From positions 1 to 42,023 of the forward strand of contig RFGP01000031.1 in NCBI GenBank assembly GCA_003697365.1: DNA of 42,023 bases. The letters are read 5' to 3'. The notes under the pieces were generated by a model. That model had not been told where the DNA came from, did no database searches, and worked only from the letters and a program-made list of their open reading frames with translations. Positions 17,372 through 26,408 of this stretch are shown here, one piece after another (the stretch's first letter is position 1; the number at the start of each line of letters is the position of its first letter). This stretch comes from Chloroflexota bacterium. Lineage in GTDB: Bacteria > Chloroflexota > Anaerolineae > Aggregatilineales > J027. The position numbers and the translations under genes are program-made.

Positions 17372-20300
17372 TTAGTTGTTGGTCATCGCCTGAGCAAAGT
17401 TCGCCATCGGTGAAAGGCGTTCTCTATCTAATTGCCTTAAAACTTGTCGTAGCAGCTCCACCCAGCCATTATCCTTCAAGTCATGTAAAAGCCAAATGGC
17501 TGTACGGCTCACACGAACTTGCTCGCCCAGATAATCCTGCAATGCAGTTCGATCTATCATCCCCAAGTAAGGCAATCGAATTGCGAGACGCTCATTCTCT
17601 TTAAAGATAGCCGTAGCCCCCGCTTTTTCTGCTAGCAGTTTTACCTCAATTTGTAATAGCAACCCTTCTACTGCTGGTGGCAAATCTCCAAAACGATCAC
17701 GCAGCTCTTGCGCCATTAATGAAAGTTCATCGAGTGTATTGATATTAGCAATTCTTCGATAAAGCTGAATGCGTAAAGCCATATCTTCCACAAAATTCGT
17801 AGGAATGTAGGCAGGGGTTGGTAAATCAATTGTCACAAGAAGATTCCCACCCTCATCCATTGCTTGTTTGCTTGGTTTTTGCGGAGAGACTTCTCGCACA
17901 GCATTTGTCAGCATTTGGGTATAAAGATGAAACCCCACAGCATCAATATAGCCGCTTTGGCGCACACCCAATAAATCTCCCATACCACGCAACTCTAGAT
18001 CGCGAATCGCAATAGACATACCTACGCCTAAATCAGTGTATTCGGCGATAGTTTCTAGGCGTGCACGCGCTTCCGAAGTTAATGGGCGATTGCGAGGATA
18101 GAAAAAATAGGCGTATCCTTGATTGGCGCTGCGCCCAACACGTCCACGTAACTGGTATAACTGCGATAGTCCAAAGCGATCTGCGCGATCAATGATGATA
18201 GTATTGGCACGCGGAATATCGATACCATTTTCAATGATCGTTGTACACAATAAAACGTCATATTCACCATTGGCAAATGCTAACATGACTTGTTCTAGCT
18301 CTTGCTCATCCATTTGTCCATGTCCAACTGCAAACGTAGCTTCAGGAACGAGCATTTGCAAATGTCGCTGCATAGCATATATAGATTGAACGCGATTGTG
18401 TACAACAAACACCTGCCCACCTCGATCGATTTCGCGCAAGATAGCTTGGCGCACTAATGCATCATCCATCGGCCCGACATGATTAATAACAGGTAGACGT
18501 TCTTCAGGAGCAGTTTGGATTAAACTAATGTCTCGCAAGCCTGTTAATCCCATATAAAGAGTACGTGGAATAGGTGTTGCTGTTAAAGTTAGGACATCAA
18601 CTTCTGTTCGCATTCGCTTTAGGCGCTCTTTGTGAGTTACGCCGAAGCGCTGTTCCTCATCAATAATCAGAAGCCCTAAATCATGAAATTGTACATCTGT
18701 TTGTAGCAAGCGATGTGTGCCGATCACAATATCAATTTGGCCGCTTCGCAAACCTTCTATAATTTTTTGTTGTTCAGCTTTCGTCCGAAAACGTGAGAGC
18801 ATTTCAACTTCTATTGGAAAAGCGATGAGCCGCTGTGAAAAATTATGGAAATGTTGCTGAGCTAAGACTGTTGTGGGCACTAGAATTGCCACTTGTTTCC
18901 CGTCCATCACAGCTTTAAAGGCTGCTCGCAAGGCAATTTCAGTTTTCCCATATCCTACATCTCCACAAATTAAGCGATCCATTGGGATGGGACGTTCCAT
19001 ATCTGCCTTTACTTCATGCAAGGCTTTGATCTGATCTTCAGTTTCAATGTATGGGAAAGAGGCTTCTAGTTCATGCTGCCAAGGCCCATCCGGCGAAAAT
19101 GCGAACCCTTGTGCAACAGTGCGAGCAGCATACAAAGCTAATAATTCTTCAGCAACTTCTTGAACAGCAGCCTGTGTACGTTGTTTAGTGCGCTGCCAAT
19201 CTTGTTGACCTAAGCGGCTAATCGTTGGCGGCTTGCCTTCAGAGCCCACATACTTTGAAACACGATCCACTTGATGAATAGGAACATGTAGTACATCGCC
19301 ACCCGCATATTCAATAATCAGATATTCGCGCTCTGTGTTTTGAATGCGCCGTTTGCTAACTCCCTTAAAGATGCCAATACCATAATCGATATGAACAACA
19401 ACATCACCTTCTGACAAATCGGCAAAATAAGATTCTGGGCTGATAACGCGCTTTTGGATACGTCGACGTGGTTCAGGGCGCTGCCACCCAAAAATTTCAG
19501 CATCTGTTAGCAAATGTAATGTATAGTTTTCTGTTTCTAGTTGCCACCCCTCAGCAAGTTCACCTTCAATGAACATCACAGGTAGTAAATTCGTGAGTTC
19601 TTCAATTTTTTCATAAGGATAAAGCCGTTGGGAAACATGCTCACACCACAAGTCTGTTAGGCGTTGAGCTTGTCGCGTGACAATCAACATATACTCGTCA
19701 GATTCGCCCTGTTGGATGTAATCCATAAAAGTGCGCAATTGTCCACCAAAACGCATATCTGGAGCAAAGCCCAGCGTAGAATAAGCGCCTGATTGTCCTC
19801 CAAGATGCAAAGGATTTCGTGTGATTAGCTCGTCATACAGATCATCCCAAGTGTGGTAGGCCAACGGCATATTTTGCGGCATAAGATTGCGATTAGCACG
19901 ATCTTGGCGCAATTCCAATGCTTGGGACTCTAATTCGCTGACCATATGTTGTAAGGCTTCCCAATTATCCACAATCACTAATGCATCACGAGGCATATAA
20001 TCTAAGATGCTCGCAGCATTGGAATACATCAATGGCAAATAAAACTCAGCATGTGGAAAGCTAAATCCACTTGACAATTGCGTAAGATCGTCGATTAACG
20101 AGTCGACATCCTCTTTGACTGAGGGCTGAGTCATGAACCAGTCGTGCAAAGTCGCTGCTAAATCTGGCATCTTTTTGGGAAATGCTTCGCGCGCGGGTGT
20201 GATCACTACTGATTGCACAGATTCTATAGAACGTTGAGTAGTAGGATCAAACAGGCGCAAGCTATCGATCTCATCGTCAAAAAAATCGATACGTACAGGT

Positions 20301-20881
20301 AATTCTAACGATAATGGGAAAACATCTAAAATGCCGCCCCGACGGCTAAAGGTTCCGGGTGTTGTTACTACAGATGTTGGCTGATAGCCAATTCCAACAA
20401 GATGCTGTAAAAATTTCTCAATGTTGACACGACTCCCTAGCTCTAATGCCCAAGATGCATCTATAAATTCTTGAGCGGGCAACGTTTTTTGCATTAATGC
20501 ATGGGCTGTGGTCACCACAATCAGTGGCTGTTGATGAGTTGGTCGTGCCAATGCGGCTAGTGTTTGTAGGCGCGAACGAATCACACTCTCTGTCCATGGA
20601 ACATGATCATAAAAAAGTGTGTTCGGCTCTTGGAAGCGCAAAATAGTTGCGTCTGGCAACCACACAGGAAGCTGTTCAGCGATGTCATGTGCTCGATCTG
20701 TGCGATCACATACTACCAGAATAGGCTTCTGCAAAACTTCATACAAAGCGGCAATCACATAAGGGCGCGCCGCTCTCAGGACAGATAATTCTGTCGAAGT
20801 TGTTGCTTGTTGTAAACGATATACAAGTGATGAAAATGAAGCCTGCGCATGAAGAGCTTTCAACACGCCATGAAGGTGCAT
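17372..20881 (-). CDS. mfd: Transcription-repair coupling factor Mfd
   Basis: This 1169-aa DNA translocase removes RNA polymerase stalled at lesions and recruits UvrA. The N-terminal UvrB-homology part (to about 340) includes [14 protein letters not shown] with a degenerate P-loop region. The RNA-polymerase interaction domain (about 480-545) has [17 protein letters not shown]. The motor has Walker [10 protein letters not shown] (640-648), DEEQ box (741-744), TATPIPRTL and the RecG-like TRG region ([20 protein letters not shown], then QLRGRVGRS). The C-terminal TRCF domain is complete. Length is typical. It is 78 bases downstream of the aldo/keto reductase gene on the same strand. Confidence 0.96.
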   Translation of the reverse strand: MHLHGVLKALHAQASFSSLVYRLQQATTSTELSVLRAARPYVIAALYEVLQKPILVVCDRTDRAHDIAEQLPVWLPDATILRFQEPNTLFYDHVPWTESVIRSRLQTLAALARPTHQQPLIVVTTAHALMQKTLPAQEFIDASWALELGSRVNIEKFLQHLVGIGYQPTSVVTTPGTFSRRGGILDVFPLSLELPVRIDFFDDEIDSLRLFDPTTQRSIESVQSVVITPAREAFPKKMPDLAATLHDWFMTQPSVKEDVDSLIDDLTQLSSGFSFPHAEFYLPLMYSNAASILDYMPRDALVIVDNWEALQHMVSELESQALELRQDRANRNLMPQNMPLAYHTWDDLYDELITRNPLHLGGQSGAYSTLGFAPDMRFGGQLRTFMDYIQQGESDEYMLIVTRQAQRLTDLWCEHVSQRLYPYEKIEELTNLLPVMFIEGELAEGWQLETENYTLHLLTDAEIFGWQRPEPRRRIQKRVISPESYFADLSEGDVVVHIDYGIGIFKGVSKRRIQNTEREYLIIEYAGGDVLHVPIHQVDRVSKYVGSEGKPPTISRLGQQDWQRTKQRTQAAVQEVAEELLALYAARTVAQGFAFSPDGPWQHELEASFPYIETEDQIKALHEVKADMERPIPMDRLICGDVGYGKTEIALRAAFKAVMDGKQVAILVPTTVLAQQHFHNFSQRLIAFPIEVEMLSRFRTKAEQQKIIEGLRSGQIDIVIGTHRLLQTDVQFHDLGLLIIDEEQRFGVTHKERLKRMRTEVDVLTLTATPIPRTLYMGLTGLRDISLIQTAPEERLPVINHVGPMDDALVRQAILREIDRGGQVFVVHNRVQSIYAMQRHLQMLVPEATFAVGHGQMDEQELEQVMLAFANGEYDVLLCTTIIENGIDIPRANTIIIDRADRFGLSQLYQLRGRVGRSANQGYAYFFYPRNRPLTSEARARLETIAEYTDLGVGMSIAIRDLELRGMGDLLGVRQSGYIDAVGFHLYTQMLTNAVREVSPQKPSKQAMDEGGNLLVTIDLPTPAYIPTNFVEDMALRIQLYRRIANINTLDELSLMAQELRDRFGDLPPAVEGLLLQIEVKLLAEKAGATAIFKENERLAIRLPYLGMIDRTALQDYLGEQVRVSRTAIWLLHDLKDNGWVELLRQVLRQLDRERLSPMANFAQAMTNN

Positions 20882-20959
20882 ATTGCATCCTTTTTCTACT
20901 AAACAAAATGGCCGAACTATTATTAAACCCCAAAGAGATTAAAAGCGCCTTAAAATATA

Positions 20960-21976
20960 TCACGAACGGCTTGCATAGTCAGCAATAAAGCGATAGGGAT
21001 ATAGCTCTGGCAGTGTACTTACTGCATCTAAGGTTTGTATATCTTCTTCAGTGAGTGGAACTTCAATTGCGCCTAAGTTATCTTCTAATTGTTCCATTGT
21101 ACGCACGCCAATAATAATGCTGGACAAATATGGTTTATGAAGCATCCATGCCAGTGCTACTTGAGAATAAGTAACATGATACTTTTCAGCAATGCGCCCT
21201 ACAGCATCAAGAATATTCCAATTGCGTTCAGTATTGCGTCGTGCCCATGTCTCTTCTTCATTTTCAGGTGAAGTGGCAATGCGCCCCAAATTAGCATCTG
21301 TTGGGCGTTGATCGCGCGTATACTTGCCCGATAAGAAACCACCTCCTAGTGCTCCCCACGGCATTAATCCAACGCCTTCTGAAAGTAGCAAATCACTAAA
21401 TTCGTATTCAATGTCTCGTTTTATAAGGCTATATTGGTATTGGGCAGCAACAAAACGCACCCATCCCTTCGCATCACTTAAACTCAAGGCTTTCATGAGC
21501 TGCCATGCTTTGAAGTTAGAAACACCAATGTAGCGCACTTTACCAGCTTGTACTAAATCCTCAAAAGTGCGAAGCGATTCTTCCAGAGGAGTAAGCGGAT
21601 CCCAAGAATGCATATAGTATAGGTCAATATAATCAGTGTTAAGTCGGCGTAGGCTATTGTGCACTTCAGTTAAAATATGATGGCGTGATAACCCTTCATC
21701 ATTGGGGCCATCTCCACGACGGAATCGTACTTTTGTCGCTATGGTGACTTGTGTACGCTTATGCCCAATGGCTTTGCCCACAATTTCTTCAGAGCGACCA
21801 TCCGCATAAACATCGGCAGTATCAATGTGATTCCCACCAGCATCTAAATAACGATGAATAATGCGTTCCGCATCTTCTGGGCTTGTTGAGCGCGTTTTGC
21901 CCTCACCAAAAATCATTGTCCCCAAGCTGAGCTCGGATACCAAAAGCCCACTATTTCCTAAGCGATTATATTTCAC
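20960..21976 (-). CDS. Aldo/keto reductase
   Basis: This 338-aa NADPH-dependent TIM-barrel oxidoreductase resembles the YajO/Tas/AKR11-12-like group. The catalytic tetrad is visible: Asp and Tyr in HIDTADVYADGRSEE, Lys in IATKVRFRRG, and His in YIDLYYMHSWDP. The cofactor region is present near the C-terminus (VTYSQVALAWML, then IIIGVRTMEQLEDNLGA). The substrate is unknown. Its ATG overlaps the stop codon of pth by four bases (ATGA), so it is translationally coupled to pth. Confidence 0.9.
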   Translation of the reverse strand: MKYNRLGNSGLLVSELSLGTMIFGEGKTRSTSPEDAERIIHRYLDAGGNHIDTADVYADGRSEEIVGKAIGHKRTQVTIATKVRFRRGDGPNDEGLSRHHILTEVHNSLRRLNTDYIDLYYMHSWDPLTPLEESLRTFEDLVQAGKVRYIGVSNFKAWQLMKALSLSDAKGWVRFVAAQYQYSLIKRDIEYEFSDLLLSEGVGLMPWGALGGGFLSGKYTRDQRPTDANLGRIATSPENEEETWARRNTERNWNILDAVGRIAEKYHVTYSQVALAWMLHKPYLSSIIIGVRTMEQLEDNLGAIEVPLTEEDIQTLDAVSTLPELYPYRFIADYASRS

Positions 21977-22617
21977 AGTAAATCTCCTTCTGAAGTTTGC
22001 TTAGATTTAGGTAATGATGGTAAAACGCGATTTGCCGCTTCTTCAGCGGTGCCATTATGTCGGTTCATCGCATAATCGAGCCCAAAGCGTAACCAATCCT
22101 CTAGGGCGCGCACTGCACGATCTAGGGTCTCTTCCAATAAAGGCTGTTCTTCTTGCCGAAAAGGTTGAAGCACATATTTAGATGGCTCCATACGTCCCGG
22201 TGGACGACCAATACCAAACCGCAAACGTGGAAACGCTTCAGTTCCTAGCTGTTGAATGATGTCTCGAACGCCTTTTTGTCCACCAGCACCGCCCTTAGGG
22301 CGCAATCGTAGTGTACCCAATGGAATATCCATATCATCTGATACAACCATAATCTGAGCAGGCTCAATGTGATAAAAATCAGCCAATCCACGCACAGCGC
22401 CACCACTCAAGTTCATGTATGTTTGAGGTTTAACGAGTAATACTCGTTTCTCAGCAATGATACCGTCGGCAAAAATGGCTTTAGATTTCTTGTTGTCAAA
22501 TGGTAAGTTATAGGCTTTTGCCAGCGCATCTACCACCGTAAAGCCGATGTTATGGCGCGTTTTTTCATATTCACGGCCGGGGTTCCCCAGCCCCACAATC
22601 ATGTAACGATTCATCAA
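21973..22617 (-). CDS. pth: Peptidyl-tRNA hydrolase
   Basis: This 214-aa enzyme releases tRNA from prematurely dropped peptidyl-tRNA. Conserved motifs are VGLGNPGREYEKTRHNIGF with the catalytic His, KPQTYMNLSGGAV, and VVSDDMDIPLGTLRLRPKGG with the catalytic Asp. GGAGGQKGVRDI and FPRLRFGIGRPPGR complete the family signature. Slightly longer than the common 185-195 aa because of a C-terminal tail. The next gene overlaps its end. Confidence 0.95.
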   Translation of the reverse strand: MMNRYMIVGLGNPGREYEKTRHNIGFTVVDALAKAYNLPFDNKKSKAIFADGIIAEKRVLLVKPQTYMNLSGGAVRGLADFYHIEPAQIMVVSDDMDIPLGTLRLRPKGGAGGQKGVRDIIQQLGTEAFPRLRFGIGRPPGRMEPSKYVLQPFRQEEQPLLEETLDRAVRALEDWLRFGLDYAMNRHNGTAEEAANRVLPSLPKSKQTSEGDLL

Positions 22618-22772
22618 CGCCTCCGTAATCGAAATTGTCTGTCTTTAGCCAGATGGAAAAAGCATGAGTGCTTCACAAAAGAAGCTGACTATTCTTTAAG
22701 TAGGGCTCTAGCTTGGTATATAGGATTGGATGTTGAAATATGCGCTCATTTTAGCAAGTGCTCATTGAAAAG

Positions 22773-23528
22773 CTATCTCTCATCATCAAAGTCGCGCATT
22801 TGCCACATCAGTTGACGAGTAATTGGACGTAAACGTGAACGTATAGAGAGGTAAGCAAATAAAATTCCAAAGAAAAACAAAGCTAAAATACTACCAGTAC
22901 AAAAAGCACTTTGTAAGCGTCCAAAGTCTATAGAAGAGCTGGTATCAGTAGAACTTACGCTAGGTTGGGCGGGTTCATTTGCTATCACTGCAATTGTGGG
23001 ACGCGGCGTATTGGTTGGTGGTAGCTCAATGGGTGATGTTGGCGAAGGCCCCGGAGTTGGTGCTGGCGGATTCAGACTTTCATCAATTGTAGGAAGTGGC
23101 GTTGGTGCACTGTTAATTAGTTGAAGATTCGTGACGATCACCTCAACAGGTTCTATATTAGGGTCTGTTAAAAATACGCGCAGCCGAATTTGGTATAAAC
23201 CATCGGATACACCATCACCAACGGTATCCCAAACGCCCAAAATTTCATCTGTTGGCGCTTGTTGCCGAATCTGCCCAGTAATGGGTAACCAGATTGGGCT
23301 GGGAGAAGCTAAATTTGCATACTCTAGCTCATAATATGCAAATGCAGTGGGATGTGCCGCGCTTCCCCTAATAATCACTTGCCCAGAGATAACACCACCT
23401 GTCACTGGGCTTGTAATCACGGCGATGGTATCCGCAACATGAGGCGGCTCTTGGGCATAAGCCATATTTGAGAACAGCATACCAGTGCAGCAAACCACAA
23501 GCACGAGTACTAAATATCGCACAGACAT
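22773..23528 (-). CDS. Membrane-anchored secreted protein with Ig-like domain, 251 aa
   Basis: No specific function is recognisable. The N-terminus is a signal peptide with likely cleavage after NMAYA. Residues ~33-137 look like a Gmad2/Big-type Ig domain (AVITSPVTGGVISGQVIIRG, then YYELEYANL, GLYQIRLRVFLTD). A Pro/Thr-rich wall-spanning linker (138-180) and a transmembrane helix (about 209-229) follow, then a short basic inner tail. This gives an outside-facing domain on a stalk. It starts 13 bases after comEA and is probably co-transcribed with it. Confidence 0.65.
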   Translation of the reverse strand: MSVRYLVLVLVVCCTGMLFSNMAYAQEPPHVADTIAVITSPVTGGVISGQVIIRGSAAHPTAFAYYELEYANLASPSPIWLPITGQIRQQAPTDEILGVWDTVGDGVSDGLYQIRLRVFLTDPNIEPVEVIVTNLQLINSAPTPLPTIDESLNPPAPTPGPSPTSPIELPPTNTPRPTIAVIANEPAQPSVSSTDTSSSIDFGRLQSAFCTGSILALFFFGILFAYLSIRSRLRPITRQLMWQMRDFDDER

Positions 23529-23541
23529 ATAGTAGTAACCT

Positions 23542-24159
23542 TTAGTCTACCGTAATGTAAGGACGCAAGTTTTCGAGGGTACGTTCACCTATGCCACTAA
23601 CATTATCTAATTCATCTATAGATGTAAATGGCCCATTCGTCTCGCGATACTCAATAATAGCTTGTGCTAGTGAAGGCCCCACGCCGGGTAAAGTTTCGAG
23701 TTCATCTAATGTTGCCGTGTTAATATTGATAAGAAGCGGTGCATTGGCCGTCGGTTGAGCCAACACCTCGTCAGAAGTTATTTCAGACTTTGACGGCACT
23801 ACAATCATTTGCCCATCGCGCAATAATTCCGCTAAATTAACTCTCGTCAGATCAGCATCATCGGTCACGCCCCCCGCAGCAGCAATCGCATCTTCAACGC
23901 GACTACCTATCGGTAAACTTAACCGTGCTTCAGGAGTCTGTACTGCACCTACAACATAAATTTCAAGAGGAGGCGGGGTACTTGTTGGCAACGGTGTAGC
24001 AGTTGGAGGAAAAGGCAAGACGTTTACCGTGGTGGAAGGCGGTTCATCTAGTTGTGTATAAACAACTGCTCCCAACACGATTAATGCTGCGATAACAATA
24101 ACAACTAAACTAACCCAATCACGTTGAGTATTTGAAAATGATGGTTGTTCTGAATTCAT
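23542..24159 (-). CDS. comEA: ComEA-like DNA-binding protein (SLBB + helix-hairpin-helix)
   Basis: This 205-aa protein resembles ComEA, the membrane-anchored DNA receptor of natural transformation. A single membrane helix (about 16-35) and a Pro/Thr-rich linker precede an SLBB domain (66-123: IYVVGAVQTPEARLSLPIGS). The C-terminal tandem helix-hairpin-helix is at 143-205 (INTATLDELETLPGVGPSLA, then SIDELDNVSGIGERTLENL). This is the canonical ComEA order. Whether the cell is transformable depends on comEC and pilus genes that are not in this window. Confidence 0.88.
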   Translation of the reverse strand: MNSEQPSFSNTQRDWVSLVVIVIAALIVLGAVVYTQLDEPPSTTVNVLPFPPTATPLPTSTPPPLEIYVVGAVQTPEARLSLPIGSRVEDAIAAAGGVTDDADLTRVNLAELLRDGQMIVVPSKSEITSDEVLAQPTANAPLLININTATLDELETLPGVGPSLAQAIIEYRETNGPFTSIDELDNVSGIGERTLENLRPYITVD

Positions 24160-24177
24160 ATGACTTTCTTAAAAATG

Positions 24178-24203
24178 GGTGCTGATCTTTTTTGATCAGC
24201 ACC
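24178..24203 (-). terminator. Terminator of the sugar ABC transporter operon
   Basis: A perfect 10-bp inverted repeat GGTGCTGATC / GATCAGCACC with a 6-base loop is followed on the minus strand by CATTTTTAAG. It lies 40 bases after the MalG-like permease gene and ends just before comEA. Confidence 0.8.
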
Positions 24204-24242
24204 ACACATTTCACAAAACATCATTAACAATTATAACCTACT

Positions 24243-26405
24243 TTATCCCTTTACAGCACCAGCGGTTAGCCCCTCCACAATTCGACGTTGGAAGACGAGC
24301 ACCAACACCAATAATGGAATAGTAACCACTACTGCTGCAGCGATTTTATCTGCTGTGGGGTCTTCACGATCAAAACCGCTAAATTGGGCAATAGCAACGG
24401 GAACTGTGCGGCTCTTTTCCCCTAATGTAAATGTTAGTGCAAACAGATATTCATTCCACGCTGCGATGAAAGCCAATAGCCCTGTGGTCACAAGTGCTGG
24501 TGCTGTAAGTGGTACCAAAATACGCCAAAATGTTTGGAATGCAGTAGCACCATCAACAAGCGCCGCTTGCTCAATTTCTGTGGGCAAGCCTTGAAAGAAG
24601 CTCGTGAGTACCCACACGGTGAAAGGCAACGTAAACAACGGATAACTGAAGATCATGGCGAGATTCGTATTGTAAATGTCCAATTCATTCACAATTTGGA
24701 ACATTCCCGACAAAATGGAAATTTGAGGGAACATCGTCATCGCCAATACCAAGTAGAGAATAATGTATTGACCACGAAACCGAACACGTCCAAGTGCATA
24801 AGCCGCAAAAGACCCCACCACTAGCGACAATGTTACTGACACAGAAGCCACAATGGCTGAATTCTGTAAGTTGCGCAAGAATGTATCGTCTTTCACAAGA
24901 TTGGAATAGTTACGCAAGGCATAAACCTCACCACCAATGATATAGCTTGAACGTCGTAAGCCATTGGCATCTGTGAGGTTAGAAACTTGCTTCTCTTCCC
25001 ATACTGAACGTTCGTTGTTTAAAAACAAGGCCTCATCGCTATTCAAGCCATAGCCAGTTACAACTTCAACTGTTGTATTTGGCAATAAAGTGAAAGAAGG
25101 CAAAGTGAATTGGTAACGCTGATTCTGAGTATTGGTCACACGCCAACCTTCTAAATTGACGGGTTCTAGTCCAAAATTACGTATAACAATACGTTCACCT
25201 TCGGCACTTGCGCCTTCAGCAACGATAGGGTCTACAAATTCACTATCAAAACCCGCACCTAATAACGCAGCTGAAAACTCTTCGGCAGTAGTAGCATCTG
25301 AAAGCGTATCAACGAGCGCAATCGCTGCATCAACATCAAAGCCATTATCTACTTCGCCATAGGCAAGTAAAGCGTCTTCGATCTCATCTACATCTTCTAA
25401 GTTTCTGAACCAATCTTCATCGGGTTCTGCTGTACCGCCGAATTGCGCTAAGAAAGTGATTAAGCGTTCTCCAGTAAGAACCTGTGTATCAAAGAACTCA
25501 GCAAAATCTTCATATTCCACAATGCCAATATCAGCTTGATCAACAATTTGCACACGTTCTATGCGGCCAGACCCTACAGTATAGGTAGTTTCTTGAATTC
25601 CGCGATCATTCGTTAGAGTGATAACTGTACCTTCTTTTTCCCACAGACGGCCGGTGAAAGGTCTTGAAGGGGTTACCTCTGGCTCATAGGGAAAACCCAT
25701 GTAAATTTCTTGAGCACTATTTTGCCCTTCTCCTGTGTAAATTCTTAAAATTTGGCCGGACTGTATACGAAATTCAGGAAATTCAAAGCGCGTAAAATAA
25801 TCTACAACAACATCGAACTCAAATTTAATGTTGTTAATCTCATTCCATCGTTCAATGTTGCGAATAGGAGATACTGCCCCAAGATGTGTGGGTTTTCCTA
25901 AAGGCATGGCTACTGTATCGGGTGGAAAGTTACGCTGAACTGCAACAAAAACACTACCCACATCGTTAATTGGACGAGTTCCTCGCAACTGTAATTCCTG
26001 TTGTTTAGGCTTCAAGCCCAACCCTTGAAAGATGCTAGTGTAATTTTGCTCTGGCTCATTTGGATCAAAGACATTTGTGATCGTACGTAATTCGTAGGAT
26101 TCACTAGAAGTTAAACGCCAACCATCCAAGTTGATTGGGCGTGGGCCAATATTTTGTAGCTCGATATATTCGTCAATACCACCGGGGTTTTCAACGTTAA
26201 TAATTTGAAGGCGATCGAGGTTATATTGACGTTCAAAGTTTGTTGCTTCTGGCAAATAACGCGCTTCAATCAACACTTGTGGGTTTGTGCGAAATGAAAT
26301 GCTTAAAGCATAAGCAAAAGGCGACATTGTGAACACTGCAATCGCAATCACTAACAACCAAAATGCAATGCGATTGATTAAATGATTATAGTCAATTCTT
26401 GTCAT
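24243..26405 (-). CDS. MalG-type carbohydrate ABC permease with two inserted lamin-tail-like domains
   Basis: At 720 aa this is more than twice the usual ~280 aa. TM1 is at about 13-35 and is followed by the normal start of the first outer loop (SISFRTNPQVLIEARYLPEA). The usual continuation NYSNLVKDDTFLRNLQNSAI comes only at about residue 499. The roughly 440 residues between contain two lamin-tail (LTD)-like beta domains: LQIINVENPGGIDEYIELQN...LDGWRLTS from about 66, and IVIRNFGLEPVNLEGWRVTN from about 406. The permease core then has the EAA loop EIEQAALVDGATAFQTFWRI. The insert would face outside and might bind glycans or the cell wall. It starts 3 bases after the MalF-like gene. LTD assignment is by pattern only. 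Confidence 0.85.
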   Translation of the reverse strand: MTRIDYNHLINRIAFWLLVIAIAVFTMSPFAYALSISFRTNPQVLIEARYLPEATNFERQYNLDRLQIINVENPGGIDEYIELQNIGPRPINLDGWRLTSSESYELRTITNVFDPNEPEQNYTSIFQGLGLKPKQQELQLRGTRPINDVGSVFVAVQRNFPPDTVAMPLGKPTHLGAVSPIRNIERWNEINNIKFEFDVVVDYFTRFEFPEFRIQSGQILRIYTGEGQNSAQEIYMGFPYEPEVTPSRPFTGRLWEKEGTVITLTNDRGIQETTYTVGSGRIERVQIVDQADIGIVEYEDFAEFFDTQVLTGERLITFLAQFGGTAEPDEDWFRNLEDVDEIEDALLAYGEVDNGFDVDAAIALVDTLSDATTAEEFSAALLGAGFDSEFVDPIVAEGASAEGERIVIRNFGLEPVNLEGWRVTNTQNQRYQFTLPSFTLLPNTTVEVVTGYGLNSDEALFLNNERSVWEEKQVSNLTDANGLRRSSYIIGGEVYALRNYSNLVKDDTFLRNLQNSAIVASVSVTLSLVVGSFAAYALGRVRFRGQYIILYLVLAMTMFPQISILSGMFQIVNELDIYNTNLAMIFSYPLFTLPFTVWVLTSFFQGLPTEIEQAALVDGATAFQTFWRILVPLTAPALVTTGLLAFIAAWNEYLFALTFTLGEKSRTVPVAIAQFSGFDREDPTADKIAAAVVVTIPLLVLVLVFQRRIVEGLTAGAVKG

Positions 26406-26408
26406 GAT

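Noticed and set aside
22655-22680. Small AAGCA-CTCA-TGCTT hairpin followed by T residues on the minus strand
   Set aside because: The stem is only 5 bp and it lies about 100 bases after the nearest minus-strand gene end; too weak to call a terminator.
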